From NCBI GenBank assembly GCA_019135895.1, contig JAGVVH010000461.1, positions 1-52,630 on the forward strand: a stretch of DNA of 52,630 bases, given 5' to 3'. Shown here one piece after another: positions 41,803 to 52,620 of the stretch; position 1 is the stretch's first letter; every line of letters starts with the position of its first letter. Source of the DNA: Bacteroidota bacterium. GTDB taxonomy: Bacteria; Bacteroidota; Bacteroidia; Bacteroidales; WCHB1-69. A program made the translations under genes and the position numbers. Below the pieces are notes generated by a model. That model searched no databases, had not been told where the DNA came from, and saw nothing but the letters and a program-made list of their open reading frames with translations.

Positions 41803-44025
41803 CTAATCTCTTCTCGGAGGTCTGTTATTATTATGAGGTCTATCATTACGAGGTTTGTCTTGAGAAGGTCTAGGGCGAGCAGGTCTGTCATCTTCCTTAT
41901 AACCTTCCGGTTTCGGAAGGAGCACTTTGTGAGAAAGTTTTAATTTCCCGGTTTTTTCATCCACAGCGATTAATTTAACCTTAATTTCATCCCCTACTTT
42001 AAGAACATCTTCCACATTTTCCAATCTACGATATTCAATTTCAGAAATATGAAGCAACCCATCATGACCGGGAATAATTTCCACAAAAGCACCGAAAGGC
42101 ATAATATTCTTCACTACACCATCATAAATTTCTCCAATTTCCGGGACAGCAGTAATAGCCTTAATGCGTTTGATAGCTCTATTAATATCATCCACATTTG
42201 CAGCAGCAATGTCAATAATCCCATACTCACCCACCTCTTCAATATTGATAATTGTATTTGTTTCACGTTGCATTTCCTGAATAATTTTTCCGCCGGGTCC
42301 AATAACGGCACCAATTTGTTCGCGGGCAATTTGCAGTTGAACAATACGCGGAACAAAGGGCTTATAATCTTCGCGGGGAGCAGGCATCGCTTCATTAATT
42401 TTATCAAGAATAAATAGCCGTCCTATTCTCGCTTGTTCCAAAGCTTCAGCCATAATTTTAGAAGAAAGACCATTTATTTTAATATCCATTTGACAGGCCG
42501 TAATTCCATTTTTGGTTCCGCATACTTTAAAATCCATATCCCCCAAGTGGTCTTCATCACCCAAAATATCTGAAAGAATAGCATATTTACCGGTTTCACT
42601 ATTAGTAATTAAACCCATTGCTATTCCTGAAACAGGATTTTTAATTTTAACTCCACAGTCCAACAATGCCAAAGTTCCAGCACAAACCGTAGCCATAGAA
42701 GAGCTTCCGTTAGATTCCAGAATATCAGACACAATTCTCACAGTATAAGGAAATGCAGCATCTTCAAATGGAATTACTCCTTTGAGTGCTCTGTGCGCCA
42801 AATTCCCGTGACCAATTTCACGTCTTCCGGCACTCATAATTCTTTTAACTTCTCCAACTGAAAAAGGCGGAAAGTTATAATGTAACATAAACCGACTTGT
42901 TCCGTCAACTACAGCACCATCTATACTTTGTTCATCCAATTTGGTTCCAAGAGTACAAGTTGACAAAGACTGCGTTTCTCCTCTGGTAAAGATAGCAGAG
43001 CCATGAGCGGAGGGCAAATAGTCGGTTTCAATCCAAATTGGGCGAATTTGATCCAATTGACGTCCATCCAAACGAATTCTTTCATCAAGAATCATAGCAC
43101 GCATTGCATCATATTGAACGTCATGATAATAACGATTTATCATAGGAGTTTTAGCATCTCTTTCCTCTTCAGGAATAGTTTCTAAAAACTCAGCTAAAAT
43201 TGCATCAAATAAATCATTCCTTTCATGTTTTCCAACAAAAGATTTGGCAATTTCATAAACTTTTTCATAAAGCGTCTTATGCACCAAGGTGCGTAAATCT
43301 TCATCATTATTTTCGTGGCAATATTCTCTTTTAGGGCTTGCTTTTTCAACCATAGCAGCCAATTCAAGTTGGGCCTGACATTGAATCTTAATAACTTCGT
43401 GGGCAAAGTTAAGGGCATCCACCATGTCACTTTCTGAAATTTCTTTCATTTCCCCTTCGACCATCATGATATTATCCATGGAAGCGGCAACAATCATATC
43501 AATATCCGAATTCTCCATCTGTTCAATAGTAGGATTGATGACAAAAGAGCCGTCGATTCTACCAACTCTAACTTCAGAGATTGGACCGTTAAAAGGAATA
43601 TTAGAAACAGCTAGAGCGGAAGAGGCGGCCAGGCAAGCCAGCGCATCCGGTAAATTATTTTTATCACCCGAAATTAAGGTAACAATAACTTGAGTCTCGG
43701 CGTGGAAATTATCCGGGAAAAGAGGTCTAAGCGCTCTGTCAACCAAACGGGCAATCAAAATTTCATATTCTGAAGGGCGGGCTTCACGTTTAAAAAAACC
43801 ACCGGGGAAACGGCCAACAGCTGCATATTTCTCTTGATATTCAACCTGAAGCGGCATAAAATCAACATTGTCAGCGGCATCTTTTTTGGCACAAACAGTT
43901 GCTAAGAGCATCGTATTTCCCATTTTTACCACTGCCGATCCATCGGCTTGCTTAGCCAATTTTCCTGTTTCGATGGTAACCTGTCTGCCGTCACCAAGTT
44001 CAAAAGTTTTGTTTATTCCTAACAT
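41803..44025 (-). CDS. pnp: Polyribonucleotide nucleotidyltransferase (PNPase)
   Basis: This 740-residue protein is PNPase, the phosphorolytic 3'-5' exoribonuclease of RNA decay. It has two RNase PH domains (about 1-225 with [14 protein letters not shown], and about 320-540 with [14 protein letters not shown] and [13 protein letters not shown] [17 protein letters not shown]), a KH domain ([16 protein letters not shown]) and an S1 domain ([22 protein letters not shown]). The C-terminal 30 residues are a basic, Arg/Asn/Pro-rich tail ([14 protein letters not shown]), probably disordered. It follows rpsO, the widely conserved rpsO-pnp order. Confidence 0.98.
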   Translation of the reverse strand: MLGINKTFELGDGRQVTIETGKLAKQADGSAVVKMGNTMLLATVCAKKDAADNVDFMPLQVEYQEKYAAVGRFPGGFFKREARPSEYEILIARLVDRALRPLFPDNFHAETQVIVTLISGDKNNLPDALACLAASSALAVSNIPFNGPISEVRVGRIDGSFVINPTIEQMENSDIDMIVAASMDNIMMVEGEMKEISESDMVDALNFAHEVIKIQCQAQLELAAMVEKASPKREYCHENNDEDLRTLVHKTLYEKVYEIAKSFVGKHERNDLFDAILAEFLETIPEEERDAKTPMINRYYHDVQYDAMRAMILDERIRLDGRQLDQIRPIWIETDYLPSAHGSAIFTRGETQSLSTCTLGTKLDEQSIDGAVVDGTSRFMLHYNFPPFSVGEVKRIMSAGRREIGHGNLAHRALKGVIPFEDAAFPYTVRIVSDILESNGSSSMATVCAGTLALLDCGVKIKNPVSGIAMGLITNSETGKYAILSDILGDEDHLGDMDFKVCGTKNGITACQMDIKINGLSSKIMAEALEQARIGRLFILDKINEAMPAPREDYKPFVPRIVQLQIAREQIGAVIGPGGKIIQEMQRETNTIINIEEVGEYGIIDIAAANVDDINRAIKRIKAITAVPEIGEIYDGVVKNIMPFGAFVEIIPGHDGLLHISEIEYRRLENVEDVLKVGDEIKVKLIAVDEKTGKLKLSHKVLLPKPEGYKEDDRPARPRPSQDKPRNDRPHNNNRPPRRD

Positions 44026-44092
44026 AATTATTCTGTGTTATTTTTTTGAATTTCTGAAAGAGAGAGAATATAGACTTTCACTTCCTTTAAAA

Positions 44093-44124
44093 TAGAAAAA
44101 AAAGGCAATTTGAAAAATTACCTT
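44093..44124 (-). terminator. Terminator-like hairpin between rpsO and pnp
   Basis: The stem aaaggcaatt (44101-44110) pairs with aattaccttt (44115-44124) with one mismatch. On the minus strand it is followed by a T run. Read-through into pnp is possible, as no separate pnp promoter is visible. Confidence 0.75.
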
Positions 44125-44149
44125 TTTTTGAGAGTTGGCCAACTTACCG

Positions 44150-44419
44150 TTATTTTCTGAGCCCTAAAATCTTTACGATATTTCTGTATCTTTCTATATC
44201 CTGTACTTTCAAAAAGTCTAATAATCTTCTTCTTTTTCCAACTAAAGCAATCAGAGAACGTTTGGTTGTAAGGTCTTTTTTATTGGATTTCAGATGTTCA
44301 GTAAGATGTTTAATTCTGTGGGTAAAAAGCGCCACCTGGCTTTCTGGTGATCCTGTATCAAACTCAGATTTACCAAATTCCTTAAAAATGTTTTGTTTAA
44401 CTTCGGGTGTTAAATACAT
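44150..44419 (-). CDS. rpsO: 30S ribosomal protein S15
   Basis: This 89-residue protein is canonical S15, a primary 16S rRNA binding protein of the small-subunit platform. It shows TGSPESQVALFTHRIKHLTEHLKSNKKD and SLIALVGKRRRLLDFLKVQD, the conserved four-helix core. In many bacteria S15 represses its own mRNA by binding the leader; the 48-base leader here is short, and I see no obvious pseudoknot. Confidence 0.98.
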   Translation of the reverse strand: MYLTPEVKQNIFKEFGKSEFDTGSPESQVALFTHRIKHLTEHLKSNKKDLTTKRSLIALVGKRRRLLDFLKVQDIERYRNIVKILGLRK

Positions 44420-44466
44420 AATAATCTACTCTTTTTTAATATTTTTCGTTTTAATTTTTTGGATTG

Positions 44467-44474
44467 CAAAAATA
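44467..44474 (-). promoter_or_regulatory. Bacteroidota -7 box for rpsO
   Basis: TATTTTTG on the minus strand, 47 bases before the start codon. Confidence 0.65.
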
Positions 44475-44553
44475 CGAAAATTTTCTTATCTTTTTTCTAT
44501 TCAGTATTTTTATTGAAAATTTTTCTATAATAAGTAAACTCCTAAAGAAAAAA

Positions 44554-44585
44554 CCAAAAAAGGCTGCCGTTTTTTCGGCAGCCTT
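44554..44585 (-). terminator. Rho-independent terminator of the M16 peptidase gene
   Basis: Perfect 10-bp stem aaggctgccg (44560-44569) and cggcagcctt (44576-44585) with a six-base loop, followed on the minus strand by T-rich sequence. Confidence 0.92.
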
Positions 44586-44604
44586 CCATAGTAATGATAA
44601 AAAA

Positions 44605-47424
44605 TTATTTCTTCATTGCTTCAGGAAACAATGTTAACCTTACAAATTGGTCAGGAGTAAAATAGGCATTCATAAATTTAACAATATCCTCATTGGTAAC
44701 GGCATTGACGCGTTTTTCATAGGAATTAATTGCATTAACATCATCACCGTAGTAATATTTTCCAATAATATAACTGTTCCAGAATTTATTAGTTTTAACA
44801 TCAGTTTGATTAGTAGTTATAAGCTGTTTTTTAACTTTATCAAGGGTTTCTGGTTTCGGACCGGTTTTTTGAAAGCCTTTTAGAATATCGGTAACAGCAT
44901 TTGCCAAATTGTCTGTATTATCCGGAGCACAACTAAACATAACCAAAGTAGTATAGGTTGATCTTGGATATTTTTCACTTACCATTTGGAGCATCGGTGA
45001 ATAAACACCACTCATTTTTTCACGAATAGTTTCAATTAATTCAATTTGCAAAGCTTCCTCTATTTGATTAACAATCATATTATTTTCCAATGTCCATGGA
45101 TATTCTTTGTTGAAACCCAACCCCACCCAACTTTGTTCTGCTGCTCCAAAATAGAGCGAATTATTTATCAGAGAAGCGGGAAATTGTTTTAAAACATCTC
45201 CTTTAAAATTCTCTCTTTCAATAGAAGTTGGAAGAGAAGCAATATAGGTTTCGATAAGATAATTCAAAGTATCTTCAGAAAAATTACCCACAAAGCTAAA
45301 AAGGAAATCTGCCGGATTTGCAAAACGCTGTTTATAAATTTGAAAAGCTTTTTCATAATTGGCAGAGGATACAAAATCTTCCGTATAGTTTAGGAGAGTA
45401 GCCTGATATGGATCGTTCTGAGAAAGGAGCCCGATAAATTCCCCAAAAAATTTATACATGGGATTTACCTTCAGCATTTTAACTTGTTCCATATTTTCAT
45501 CAATAACAATTTTATAGACACTGGTATCATATCTTGGATTTGTAAAGAAAGCATTCAGATATTGGAAGAAAAGATCAAGGTCTTTGGGAGTAGAAGATCC
45601 TGAAAGGCCTTCCTCAATACTACCAATATAAGGTGTCAGTCCAAGTTTTTTCCCTTTTAATTTTTTTTCCAGAGAAGAATAGTTTAATTCTCCTATTCCG
45701 GCACGGTCAACCATCTGTGATGCAAAACTGGCTGAAGCCAAATCAGAAACTTCATAAAGGCTCATTCCACCCTTGCTTTGAGCTGAAAACAATATTTCAT
45801 CATTTTTAAAATCTGTTTTCTTCACATAAACCTTAATTCCATTTGACAAAGTAAGTTCTTTTGTCCCAATTTCGGGGATTTCTTTTACTTCGATAATTTT
45901 GCCAGGGTTCAATAAATTTTTTTCAACAATATTCTGTTCTTTATAAGTATCCACATAAGGGGTAACATCTTGCAATGAAGGATCTTTAATAATAGACAAA
46001 ACCTCTGCTTCTGTGGGTACAACAACGCCTTCTTTTTCAGGAGCAAGAACTACCGCAACAAAGTTATCCTGAGTTATCCATTTTTTTGCCAAATCATTAA
46101 CCTCACTCAAAGTAATTTGTTCCAAATATTTATTTGCAAAAGCCAATTCTCTTTTAGCTCCGGGAATTGGATCTTGGTGAAGGAAATTGGCAACATATTC
46201 AGCGGCAAAATCTTCAGATTCAGTTTTGTCAATTTCTTTCACAGCAATGTCATATTGATTCAGCAACTCTTCTTTTGCTCTTTTCAACTCGCTTTCTAAA
46301 AATCCAAATTTAAGTACACGATAATTTTCTCTCATTAGGGTTCTGATGGCATCAGTAATTTTATTCTCCTTTGAAGAAGCCTGAGACATATAACAATCAA
46401 CGGATCCAACTAAATCACTGTATCCGCAATAAGCTGCCACAAAAGGAGTTTTACTATCTTGCAGGATCTCACTTAGTCTTGAATTAATCATTAAATTGAA
46501 TAATTCCTGTGCCATGTGAGTTTTGAAATCTCCGACAGTTTTCATTGTAAAATGAGGAAATTTTCTCACCAACATCACCTGACTTCCCATAGCTTCCTTA
46601 TCCGTACATACTGCAACAAGAGGTTCTTTGTTCCCTTCAATTGGAAATTCTATTTTTTCACGACCATTTTTAACCGGTTTTATTTTACCGAATGTATTGA
46701 TGATTTGTTGTTCCATTGCAGCAGGATCAAGATCTCCAACAACAACTATTGCCTGTAAATCAGTTCTGTACCAATCTTTATAAAAATCTTTAATGGTTTG
46801 GTATTTAAAATTTTGAAGAATTTCCAGTTTCCCTATTGGCAAGCGGTCGGCATATCTGGAATTAGTAAATAAAACAGGGAACCATTTTTTCTGCATTCGG
46901 TCGCTGGCACCAAGTCCCATCCGATATTCTTCGACAATAATTCCTCTTTCTTTATCAATTTCCTCATTATCGTATAGCAATCCATTAGCCCAACCATACA
47001 GAATATTCAAACCCATTTGCACATATTTAGGGTCATCGGTTGGCATTTTAATCATATAGACAGTTTCATCAAATGAAGTATAGGCGTTTAAATCAGCTCC
47101 GAAAGCAACACCAATTTTCTGTAATTCGCTAACCAATTCATTGCTCGGAAATCCTTTAATTCCATTAAATGCCATGTGTTCAGTAAAATGAGCCAACCCT
47201 TGTTGATTATCATTTTCCTGATTGGAACCGGCATTGACTGCTAATCGAAATTCAATCCTTTTTTCCGGTTTTTTATTTGCCCGGATGTAATAAGTAATTC
47301 CGTTTTCAAGTTTTCCAATCTTCACATTGGGATCCTTGTTTATCGGTGTATCTAAAGTTTGGGCATTTACTAGCATAAAAGATGAAATTAAAATGACCCA
47401 TAATAAAGAAATTAATTTTTTCAT
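44605..47424 (-). CDS. M16 family zinc metallopeptidase
   Basis: This 939-residue exported protein has a signal peptide ending near residue 21 (LVNAQ). The inverted zinc motif HFTEH is at 79-83, and the downstream acidic cluster ERGIIVEEYR at 159-168 supplies the third ligand. Two further M16-type domains follow (SEILQDSKTPFVAAYCGYS-type and a second half from about 535 with GIKVYVKKTDFKNDEI), so it is the long form with an active and an inactive half joined in one chain. The family degrades peptides inside a clamshell. It is probably periplasmic, because no sorting domain is present. It has its own promoter and terminator. Confidence 0.95.
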   Translation of the reverse strand: MKKLISLLWVILISSFMLVNAQTLDTPINKDPNVKIGKLENGITYYIRANKKPEKRIEFRLAVNAGSNQENDNQQGLAHFTEHMAFNGIKGFPSNELVSELQKIGVAFGADLNAYTSFDETVYMIKMPTDDPKYVQMGLNILYGWANGLLYDNEEIDKERGIIVEEYRMGLGASDRMQKKWFPVLFTNSRYADRLPIGKLEILQNFKYQTIKDFYKDWYRTDLQAIVVVGDLDPAAMEQQIINTFGKIKPVKNGREKIEFPIEGNKEPLVAVCTDKEAMGSQVMLVRKFPHFTMKTVGDFKTHMAQELFNLMINSRLSEILQDSKTPFVAAYCGYSDLVGSVDCYMSQASSKENKITDAIRTLMRENYRVLKFGFLESELKRAKEELLNQYDIAVKEIDKTESEDFAAEYVANFLHQDPIPGAKRELAFANKYLEQITLSEVNDLAKKWITQDNFVAVVLAPEKEGVVVPTEAEVLSIIKDPSLQDVTPYVDTYKEQNIVEKNLLNPGKIIEVKEIPEIGTKELTLSNGIKVYVKKTDFKNDEILFSAQSKGGMSLYEVSDLASASFASQMVDRAGIGELNYSSLEKKLKGKKLGLTPYIGSIEEGLSGSSTPKDLDLFFQYLNAFFTNPRYDTSVYKIVIDENMEQVKMLKVNPMYKFFGEFIGLLSQNDPYQATLLNYTEDFVSSANYEKAFQIYKQRFANPADFLFSFVGNFSEDTLNYLIETYIASLPTSIERENFKGDVLKQFPASLINNSLYFGAAEQSWVGLGFNKEYPWTLENNMIVNQIEEALQIELIETIREKMSGVYSPMLQMVSEKYPRSTYTTLVMFSCAPDNTDNLANAVTDILKGFQKTGPKPETLDKVKKQLITTNQTDVKTNKFWNSYIIGKYYYGDDVNAINSYEKRVNAVTNEDIVKFMNAYFTPDQFVRLTLFPEAMKK

Positions 47425-47488
47425 TGATTTGAAGATTTATTATAATATTTAATTGATTCCGTATTTTGTAATTTATAAATCAGGGCGG

Positions 47489-47496
47489 CAAAGATA
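47489..47496 (-). promoter_or_regulatory. Bacteroidota -7 box for the M16 peptidase gene
   Basis: TATCTTTG on the minus strand, 64 bases before the start codon. Confidence 0.6.
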
Positions 47497-47556
47497 TAAT
47501 ATTTTCTTCAATAATAAATAATGATGATAACCATTGAATTTATATAAAAAATAATG

Positions 47557-47564
47557 TATATTTG
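47557..47564 (+). promoter_or_regulatory. Bacteroidota -7 box for the sensor kinase gene
   Basis: TATATTTG, 38 bases before the ATG at 47603. It is divergent from the M16 promoter, 60 bases away. Confidence 0.65.
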
Positions 47565-47602
47565 CATCATTATAAATTAATAATTTTTGAAATCATCTAC
47601 AT

Positions 47603-49846
47603 ATGAAAACAAAACTTATCTGTTTTTCGTTTTTAGTTTGTTGCTTTTTGGTTTCTTTCGGACAAAATAACTTCCCATCTGATACAAAAAAAATATTCCT
47701 TTTAAGTTCTTATCACGATTCTTTTAAATGGGATCTTGGATTGGCAAAAGGATATAACCCATATTTGCAGAATGAAAATTTTGAATTATACATAGCTCAT
47801 CTTGATACAAAGCGGACATTTATGAACAAGGAAAGAGAGCTTTTCTTATTAGATCTTTATAAAAAACTTTACAAAAATTTTAAATTCGATATTATATTAG
47901 CAACTGATGATCCGGCGCTTGAATTCATAAAAAACAATTTCAATGAGCTTGCTTTCTTAAAAAACGTTCCTATACTGGCATGCGGCATCAATAAACCCTC
48001 TTCCGAATATAAAACTATTATTTCTCAGACAAGAATTATCAGTGAAAATATATCAGCTGATGAAACTATTCTCCAAATCAAAGCATTCTTTCCGGATATA
48101 CAAAATATTTTTATTATCAATGACTTTACCAATACAGGTATAGCCTGGGCAGAAGATATTAAAAGACAAGTAACCAAAATTTCAAAACAAGTGGAAGGAA
48201 TAAATTTTATATACAACGAAGATATTCCTTATATTGATTTAATAAAAAAAATAAATTCACTTCCCCAAAACTCGGCTTTATTAGTTGGAGCCTATTTTCA
48301 GGATTCAGAAAAAAAATATTTCCCCAGTGATGATTTTTATAATGGCCTTGCTACTGAAACAAACCTTCCGATTTTCGGTCTTCTCAGTGATCTTTTTAAC
48401 AAGAAAGTAGTAGGCGGAAAAATGAATAGCGGTGAGAGTCATGGAAATTTATTGGGAAAAGAAGCAGTCCGCATTTTAAATGATTCACTCTCCTTACCCG
48501 ACTTAAATGGAAAAAATAAAGACCTGAATAAATGGATATTTAGTTATCCTGCCCTAAAAAAGCATGGTTTATTGAACGTTAAACTTCCTAAAAATTCTAC
48601 AATTTTGTATAAACCGCAGACATTTTTTGAAAGAAACAGCATTTATTTCAAATTTCTCTTTCTCTTTACAGGCTTACTAATAATAGTGTCGGTTACCATA
48701 ATGATAATAAATATTTTTCTGCACCGAAATGTTATTATCAAAACGAAAGAATTACAAAATTTGATCATTAAATTTGAATTTTTTATTTCTGAAATGCCTA
48801 TCGGGTATATTGAACTTAATAAAAATTTCGAGATATTAAAATGGAATAAATCTGCTGTAAATATTTTCGGCTATAAAGAAGAAGAAGTTTTGGGCAATAA
48901 TCTGCTCAATTTTATGATCAATAAGGAAAAAGTTGAACATGCAAAAAAAGTATTTCACAATGTTCACTTTAATAATTCAATTTCACAATCAACCCAAATT
49001 AAATCAAAAAGCGGAAAAACTATCGATTGTGTATGGTATATTACAAAATATACTGTTGTAAATGAATTATCCTGTTACTTCTGCATGGTTGTGGATGTTT
49101 CTGAGAATTTAAGATTGAGGAAAAATTTGGAAAACATGCTTAAAAGGAGCAAGGATTTGATGCAAAATAATGACATGTTTATGGCTTCTACAATTCACGA
49201 CTTAAAGAATCTACTTACCCCGATTCTTAGTTACTCCGAATTAATGATGTTAGAGAATCTCCCAATAGAAAAAATGAAACACATTTCTGAACAGCTTAAT
49301 AAAAGTGCCACTAACTTAATTCAGATTTTTAATGACACACTTAATAATAACAAAATTTTAGGTACTTTTAAAAAGTTTGAGCCAAAAGAATTTTCTATCT
49401 ATAATTTAATTCAAAATATCCTATTGCTAACAAAAAGTAACTTTGAACAAAAAAATATTTCTATTGAAAATCTTATTGAACCCGAACAAAAAGTATTTGC
49501 TGATTCTGAAATGATTAATTCAGTAATTATGAATCTTTTACATAATGCCGGGAAATTCACCCCTGAAAACGGAAAAATCACATTCTTCGGTAAAAAATTT
49601 CAGGATAACTACTATGAAATTAGTATCAAAGATACCGGAGTCGGTATTAATCCTGAAAAAATTAAAGACTTGTTTACCAATAATAAATACTTTACTACTA
49701 AAGGAACTGCAAGCGAAACAGGCACAGGACTTGGGCTTATACTTTGCAATGATCTGATTATGAAAAATAATGGCACTATAAGGGCTGAGAATAATAGTGA
49801 CGGACCCGGAGCTACATTTTCAATTACATTGCCTATCAAAAATTAA
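47603..49846 (+). CDS. Sensor histidine kinase with periplasmic ligand-binding-like domain and PAS
   Basis: This 747-residue protein has a signal peptide (ends near FGQ21). A periplasmic domain of about 320 residues resembles ABC-type substrate-binding proteins (IFLLSSYHDSFKWDLGLAKG, FDIILATDDPALEFI, PILACGIN). One transmembrane helix follows at about 349-371, then a PAS domain (about 385-500, GYIELNKNFEILKWNKSA), and a kinase core with phospho-acceptor His532 in STIHDLKNLLTP. ATP-binding boxes are N (NLLHNAGKFTPENG), G1 (DTGVGI) and G2 (GTGLGL). No receiver domain is fused, and no response regulator gene is in the window, so it is an orphan here. Its ligand may be an oligopeptide or small solute; that is inference. 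Confidence 0.93.
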   Translation: MKTKLICFSFLVCCFLVSFGQNNFPSDTKKIFLLSSYHDSFKWDLGLAKGYNPYLQNENFELYIAHLDTKRTFMNKERELFLLDLYKKLYKNFKFDIILATDDPALEFIKNNFNELAFLKNVPILACGINKPSSEYKTIISQTRIISENISADETILQIKAFFPDIQNIFIINDFTNTGIAWAEDIKRQVTKISKQVEGINFIYNEDIPYIDLIKKINSLPQNSALLVGAYFQDSEKKYFPSDDFYNGLATETNLPIFGLLSDLFNKKVVGGKMNSGESHGNLLGKEAVRILNDSLSLPDLNGKNKDLNKWIFSYPALKKHGLLNVKLPKNSTILYKPQTFFERNSIYFKFLFLFTGLLIIVSVTIMIINIFLHRNVIIKTKELQNLIIKFEFFISEMPIGYIELNKNFEILKWNKSAVNIFGYKEEEVLGNNLLNFMINKEKVEHAKKVFHNVHFNNSISQSTQIKSKSGKTIDCVWYITKYTVVNELSCYFCMVVDVSENLRLRKNLENMLKRSKDLMQNNDMFMASTIHDLKNLLTPILSYSELMMLENLPIEKMKHISEQLNKSATNLIQIFNDTLNNNKILGTFKKFEPKEFSIYNLIQNILLLTKSNFEQKNISIENLIEPEQKVFADSEMINSVIMNLLHNAGKFTPENGKITFFGKKFQDNYYEISIKDTGVGINPEKIKDLFTNNKYFTTKGTASETGTGLGLILCNDLIMKNNGTIRAENNSDGPGATFSITLPIKN

Positions 49847-49849
49847 TAA

Positions 49850-52456
49850 TTAATCTTTTTTATTTGTCAATAAAGTAATTGTTCCATGCAAGGAAATTGT
49901 AAGAACTCCAGAAAGTGTCTGAACAAAAACATCACAAACGTAGAAATAGGCTCCGTCAGGTAATAATTGTTTTGAAATATAGTCGGTACCATCCCAATTT
50001 ATATCCGGATTATTAGTCTTAAAAACAATTTTTCCCCATCTATTATGTACTTGAAAATCAATTTTTTGAACATTTGTATAGGGAAAAGGAGTAAATAAAT
50101 CGTTTATCCCATCCTGATTTGGCGTAAAGACATTAGGCAAAGAATAGGTCATACATTCATTGTAATCAAAACAAGTAACTGAACTCATTGACGAATAATT
50201 GCCATTTGAATCAACTAAAACCAAGGCAAAACAACCCGTTATAAAATTAATATGATCAATAGTTATGCTACAAGGTTCAATATAACATGAATTGTTTTCA
50301 ATCATAAATGAATCAATAGCAGTAAAAGGAGCATTATAAGTAGGCTTATAATAAAGATAATATTGATATACATCAAGATAGGAAGAATCTGTATTAAAAT
50401 ACCAGGTCAGTGTAACTGTTTCGCAATCAGTTATTGCATTAACTGACGGAATTTCAGGAGGAATATTGTCAATAGGATAGGCACATATTTGCTGAGAACG
50501 ATTATATAAAGGGAAAATAGAATCGGGTACAAAATAACCTCCTATTGATCGGATATAATAACAATATTCAACCCCATTTATTAATTCATCATCAATATAA
50601 TACTGATTAGCTGTTATATCTAAAGAGTCATATTGAGCTGTCAAATTATTATAACGATAAATTACATAATCAATATTTGTCCATGGCACCTGCTCATTCC
50701 AGGAAAGTTTCAACATTCTGTCCGATGGTAAAAGATTTAAAAAAACTGAATTTGCCACATCTGATGTTTCAATAATGACTATAGAGTCACCCCTATAGCC
50801 CCAGATTTCGACCTTATAAAAATAAGTCAATATTTTAGTATTCAGATTTGTATCTGTCAAAAGAGTATCGGAAATTGAATAGGTTGTTCCAATCTGTTGA
50901 AAATTATTATCCTGCGAAGTTTTCCTAAAAATATGGTATTCATAATCGGGCCCCGGAAATTGGGCAGTGTCGATTTCCACCGGTCTTCTCCATTTTACAT
51001 TTATAATTCCATATTCAACACTTGTTTCATCAACATCTACATTAGTAATAACCGGAGCATCATCCAAAAGGTATGTGCAGACTTCATCCGACACATAACT
51101 CTCAGCATTATCAGAAAAAAAGGCAACAATGCGATAACAATATTCATTAGCATGAAATGAGGGCATCACAGAACCATCATCGACAAAAGTAGTATCAAGA
51201 TAATTGCTTGTATATCCAATCAATTGATATCCTTCTTCATCGGGCATTCCTGTTTCACAATAATCGGGAATAAAGGGATTACTTGAACGACGTTTATAAA
51301 TCTTATATCCAACAGCATTTGTACAGGTATGTGGAGACCAGGAAAGAAATATATTATTGGCAATCGAAATAGCTGCAAGATTTTCGGGTTTAGGTGCTAT
51401 TACTTTTATATTAACCGTCTTGTAACTTGACAAATTCACTTGCGGTCCATTATCAGTTGCCTTAAATAAAACACTATAGGGGTTTAATCTGACATGGTTA
51501 CAATTGGTAACCCATTCAAATTGTGAACTGATAGGAGGAGCACCCGAGACTTCCGGAAATGTAGCAGGAGAATTTAATATTTCAAAAGGGGCTCCCGTAG
51601 CAGATAGCGAAACATGAGAAGAGTTAATATCTGTTGCTGAAACAGTAAAAGTCAAATTTGTACCTGCTAAAATACAAGTATCTTCTATGATTGTGATAAC
51701 AGGTGGAACATTATCACATGCAACAATGGCAATTTGCATATCTCTGACCATACTTCCAATCATAACACCATTTCTGTATTCTTTAATCAAAATAGCAATA
51801 TTATATTCTCCGACTAAAATCGGGGCATCCCAAACCAGATCCCCGGTATAAGGATCAATAGAAATAGAGGTAGAAGCTGCCGGAAGTAAATAACCCGGAA
51901 TATTCTCTCCATTATATCCACGACAGGTAATCAAACTATAAGCCAGACTATCTCCGTCAGGATCATAGGCTCCAGGATTATGATAGTATGTGATGTTTAA
52001 ACAGCCATCATCAATTGGCGGATTTAAAAGGACAGGGGAAGAATTGCTTCCTAAGAAAGGGTTGATAATTAAAATCGTTTCAATAAAAAAAGGAATGTTC
52101 ACAGAATTGGGAATATTTACAATGCCGGCATTTCTGTTCGGATCTTCAAAAGTAATGGAATAACTGCCGACAGCCGGAAAAGTATGCTGAGTTACATAAA
52201 TATTGATAGAAATGTCATTACCTAAATTAGTCTTTGAAGTTCTGTCTACAGTAGAACTACTTCCGTCACCCCAGTAAATATCAATTTGAGGACGATCTGC
52301 CAAACTTGGAGTAAAGGTATAGGTGGTAACAGTAAATTCATAAGTAAGTCCACTCAGATATCTGTATGAAATTTCTCCAGCCCTCTGATGAGTTGCTAAA
52401 GCAAAAGTAGTGCATGATAAAAAAAGTAGAAATAAAAAACACTTCCTAAAGAACAT
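49850..52456 (-). CDS. T9SS type B sorting-domain surface protein with fibronectin-like domains
   Basis: This 868-residue protein has a signal peptide (ends near ALAT22). A N-terminal region of about 23-250 has HQRAGEISYRYLSGLTYEFTV, RPQIDIYWGDGSS and DPDGDSLAYSL, a pattern frequent in large Bacteroidota surface proteins. Ig-like and three to four fibronectin III-like domains fill about 250-770 (for example LSWSPHTCTNAVGYKIYKRR). The last 98 residues are the CHU_C (gliding-motility-associated) domain: NVFTPNQDGINDLFTPFPY, VHNRWGKIVF, WDG and LPDGAYFYV. This is the type B sorting signal for type IX secretion. An adhesive role is inferred. It converges on the kinase gene with three bases between. 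Confidence 0.93.
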   Translation of the reverse strand: MFFRKCFLFLLFLSCTTFALATHQRAGEISYRYLSGLTYEFTVTTYTFTPSLADRPQIDIYWGDGSSSTVDRTSKTNLGNDISINIYVTQHTFPAVGSYSITFEDPNRNAGIVNIPNSVNIPFFIETILIINPFLGSNSSPVLLNPPIDDGCLNITYYHNPGAYDPDGDSLAYSLITCRGYNGENIPGYLLPAASTSISIDPYTGDLVWDAPILVGEYNIAILIKEYRNGVMIGSMVRDMQIAIVACDNVPPVITIIEDTCILAGTNLTFTVSATDINSSHVSLSATGAPFEILNSPATFPEVSGAPPISSQFEWVTNCNHVRLNPYSVLFKATDNGPQVNLSSYKTVNIKVIAPKPENLAAISIANNIFLSWSPHTCTNAVGYKIYKRRSSNPFIPDYCETGMPDEEGYQLIGYTSNYLDTTFVDDGSVMPSFHANEYCYRIVAFFSDNAESYVSDEVCTYLLDDAPVITNVDVDETSVEYGIINVKWRRPVEIDTAQFPGPDYEYHIFRKTSQDNNFQQIGTTYSISDTLLTDTNLNTKILTYFYKVEIWGYRGDSIVIIETSDVANSVFLNLLPSDRMLKLSWNEQVPWTNIDYVIYRYNNLTAQYDSLDITANQYYIDDELINGVEYCYYIRSIGGYFVPDSIFPLYNRSQQICAYPIDNIPPEIPSVNAITDCETVTLTWYFNTDSSYLDVYQYYLYYKPTYNAPFTAIDSFMIENNSCYIEPCSITIDHINFITGCFALVLVDSNGNYSSMSSVTCFDYNECMTYSLPNVFTPNQDGINDLFTPFPYTNVQKIDFQVHNRWGKIVFKTNNPDINWDGTDYISKQLLPDGAYFYVCDVFVQTLSGVLTISLHGTITLLTNKKD

Positions 52457-52478
52457 TTTCAGCTATAAATTATGGCAG

Positions 52479-52486
52479 CAAAGATA
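52479..52486 (-). promoter_or_regulatory. Bacteroidota -7 box for the type B surface protein gene
   Basis: TATCTTTG on the minus strand, 22 bases before the start codon. Confidence 0.65.
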
Positions 52487-52612
52487 CAATAAAATGTGAA
52501 AAATAAAGGGTACAACAAATCCACTACTCACTGATTAAATAAAGAAAAGAAGAAAAATCGGTGGTGCTTTTTCAGAACGTCCAATGCATTTGCACTTTTC
52601 TCTTTTTTTTCT

Positions 52613-52620
52613 ATTTTTGC
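52613..52620 (+). promoter_or_regulatory. Bacteroidota -7 box for a gene beyond the window
   Basis: TATTTTTG at the right edge reads outward; the gene it serves lies past 52630. Confidence 0.5.

Noticed and set aside
44133..44144. Perfect 12-bp palindrome agttggccaact downstream of rpsO
   Set aside because: It is short, has no second copy I can see, and lies between the stop codon and terminator with no clear regulator; chance is plausible.
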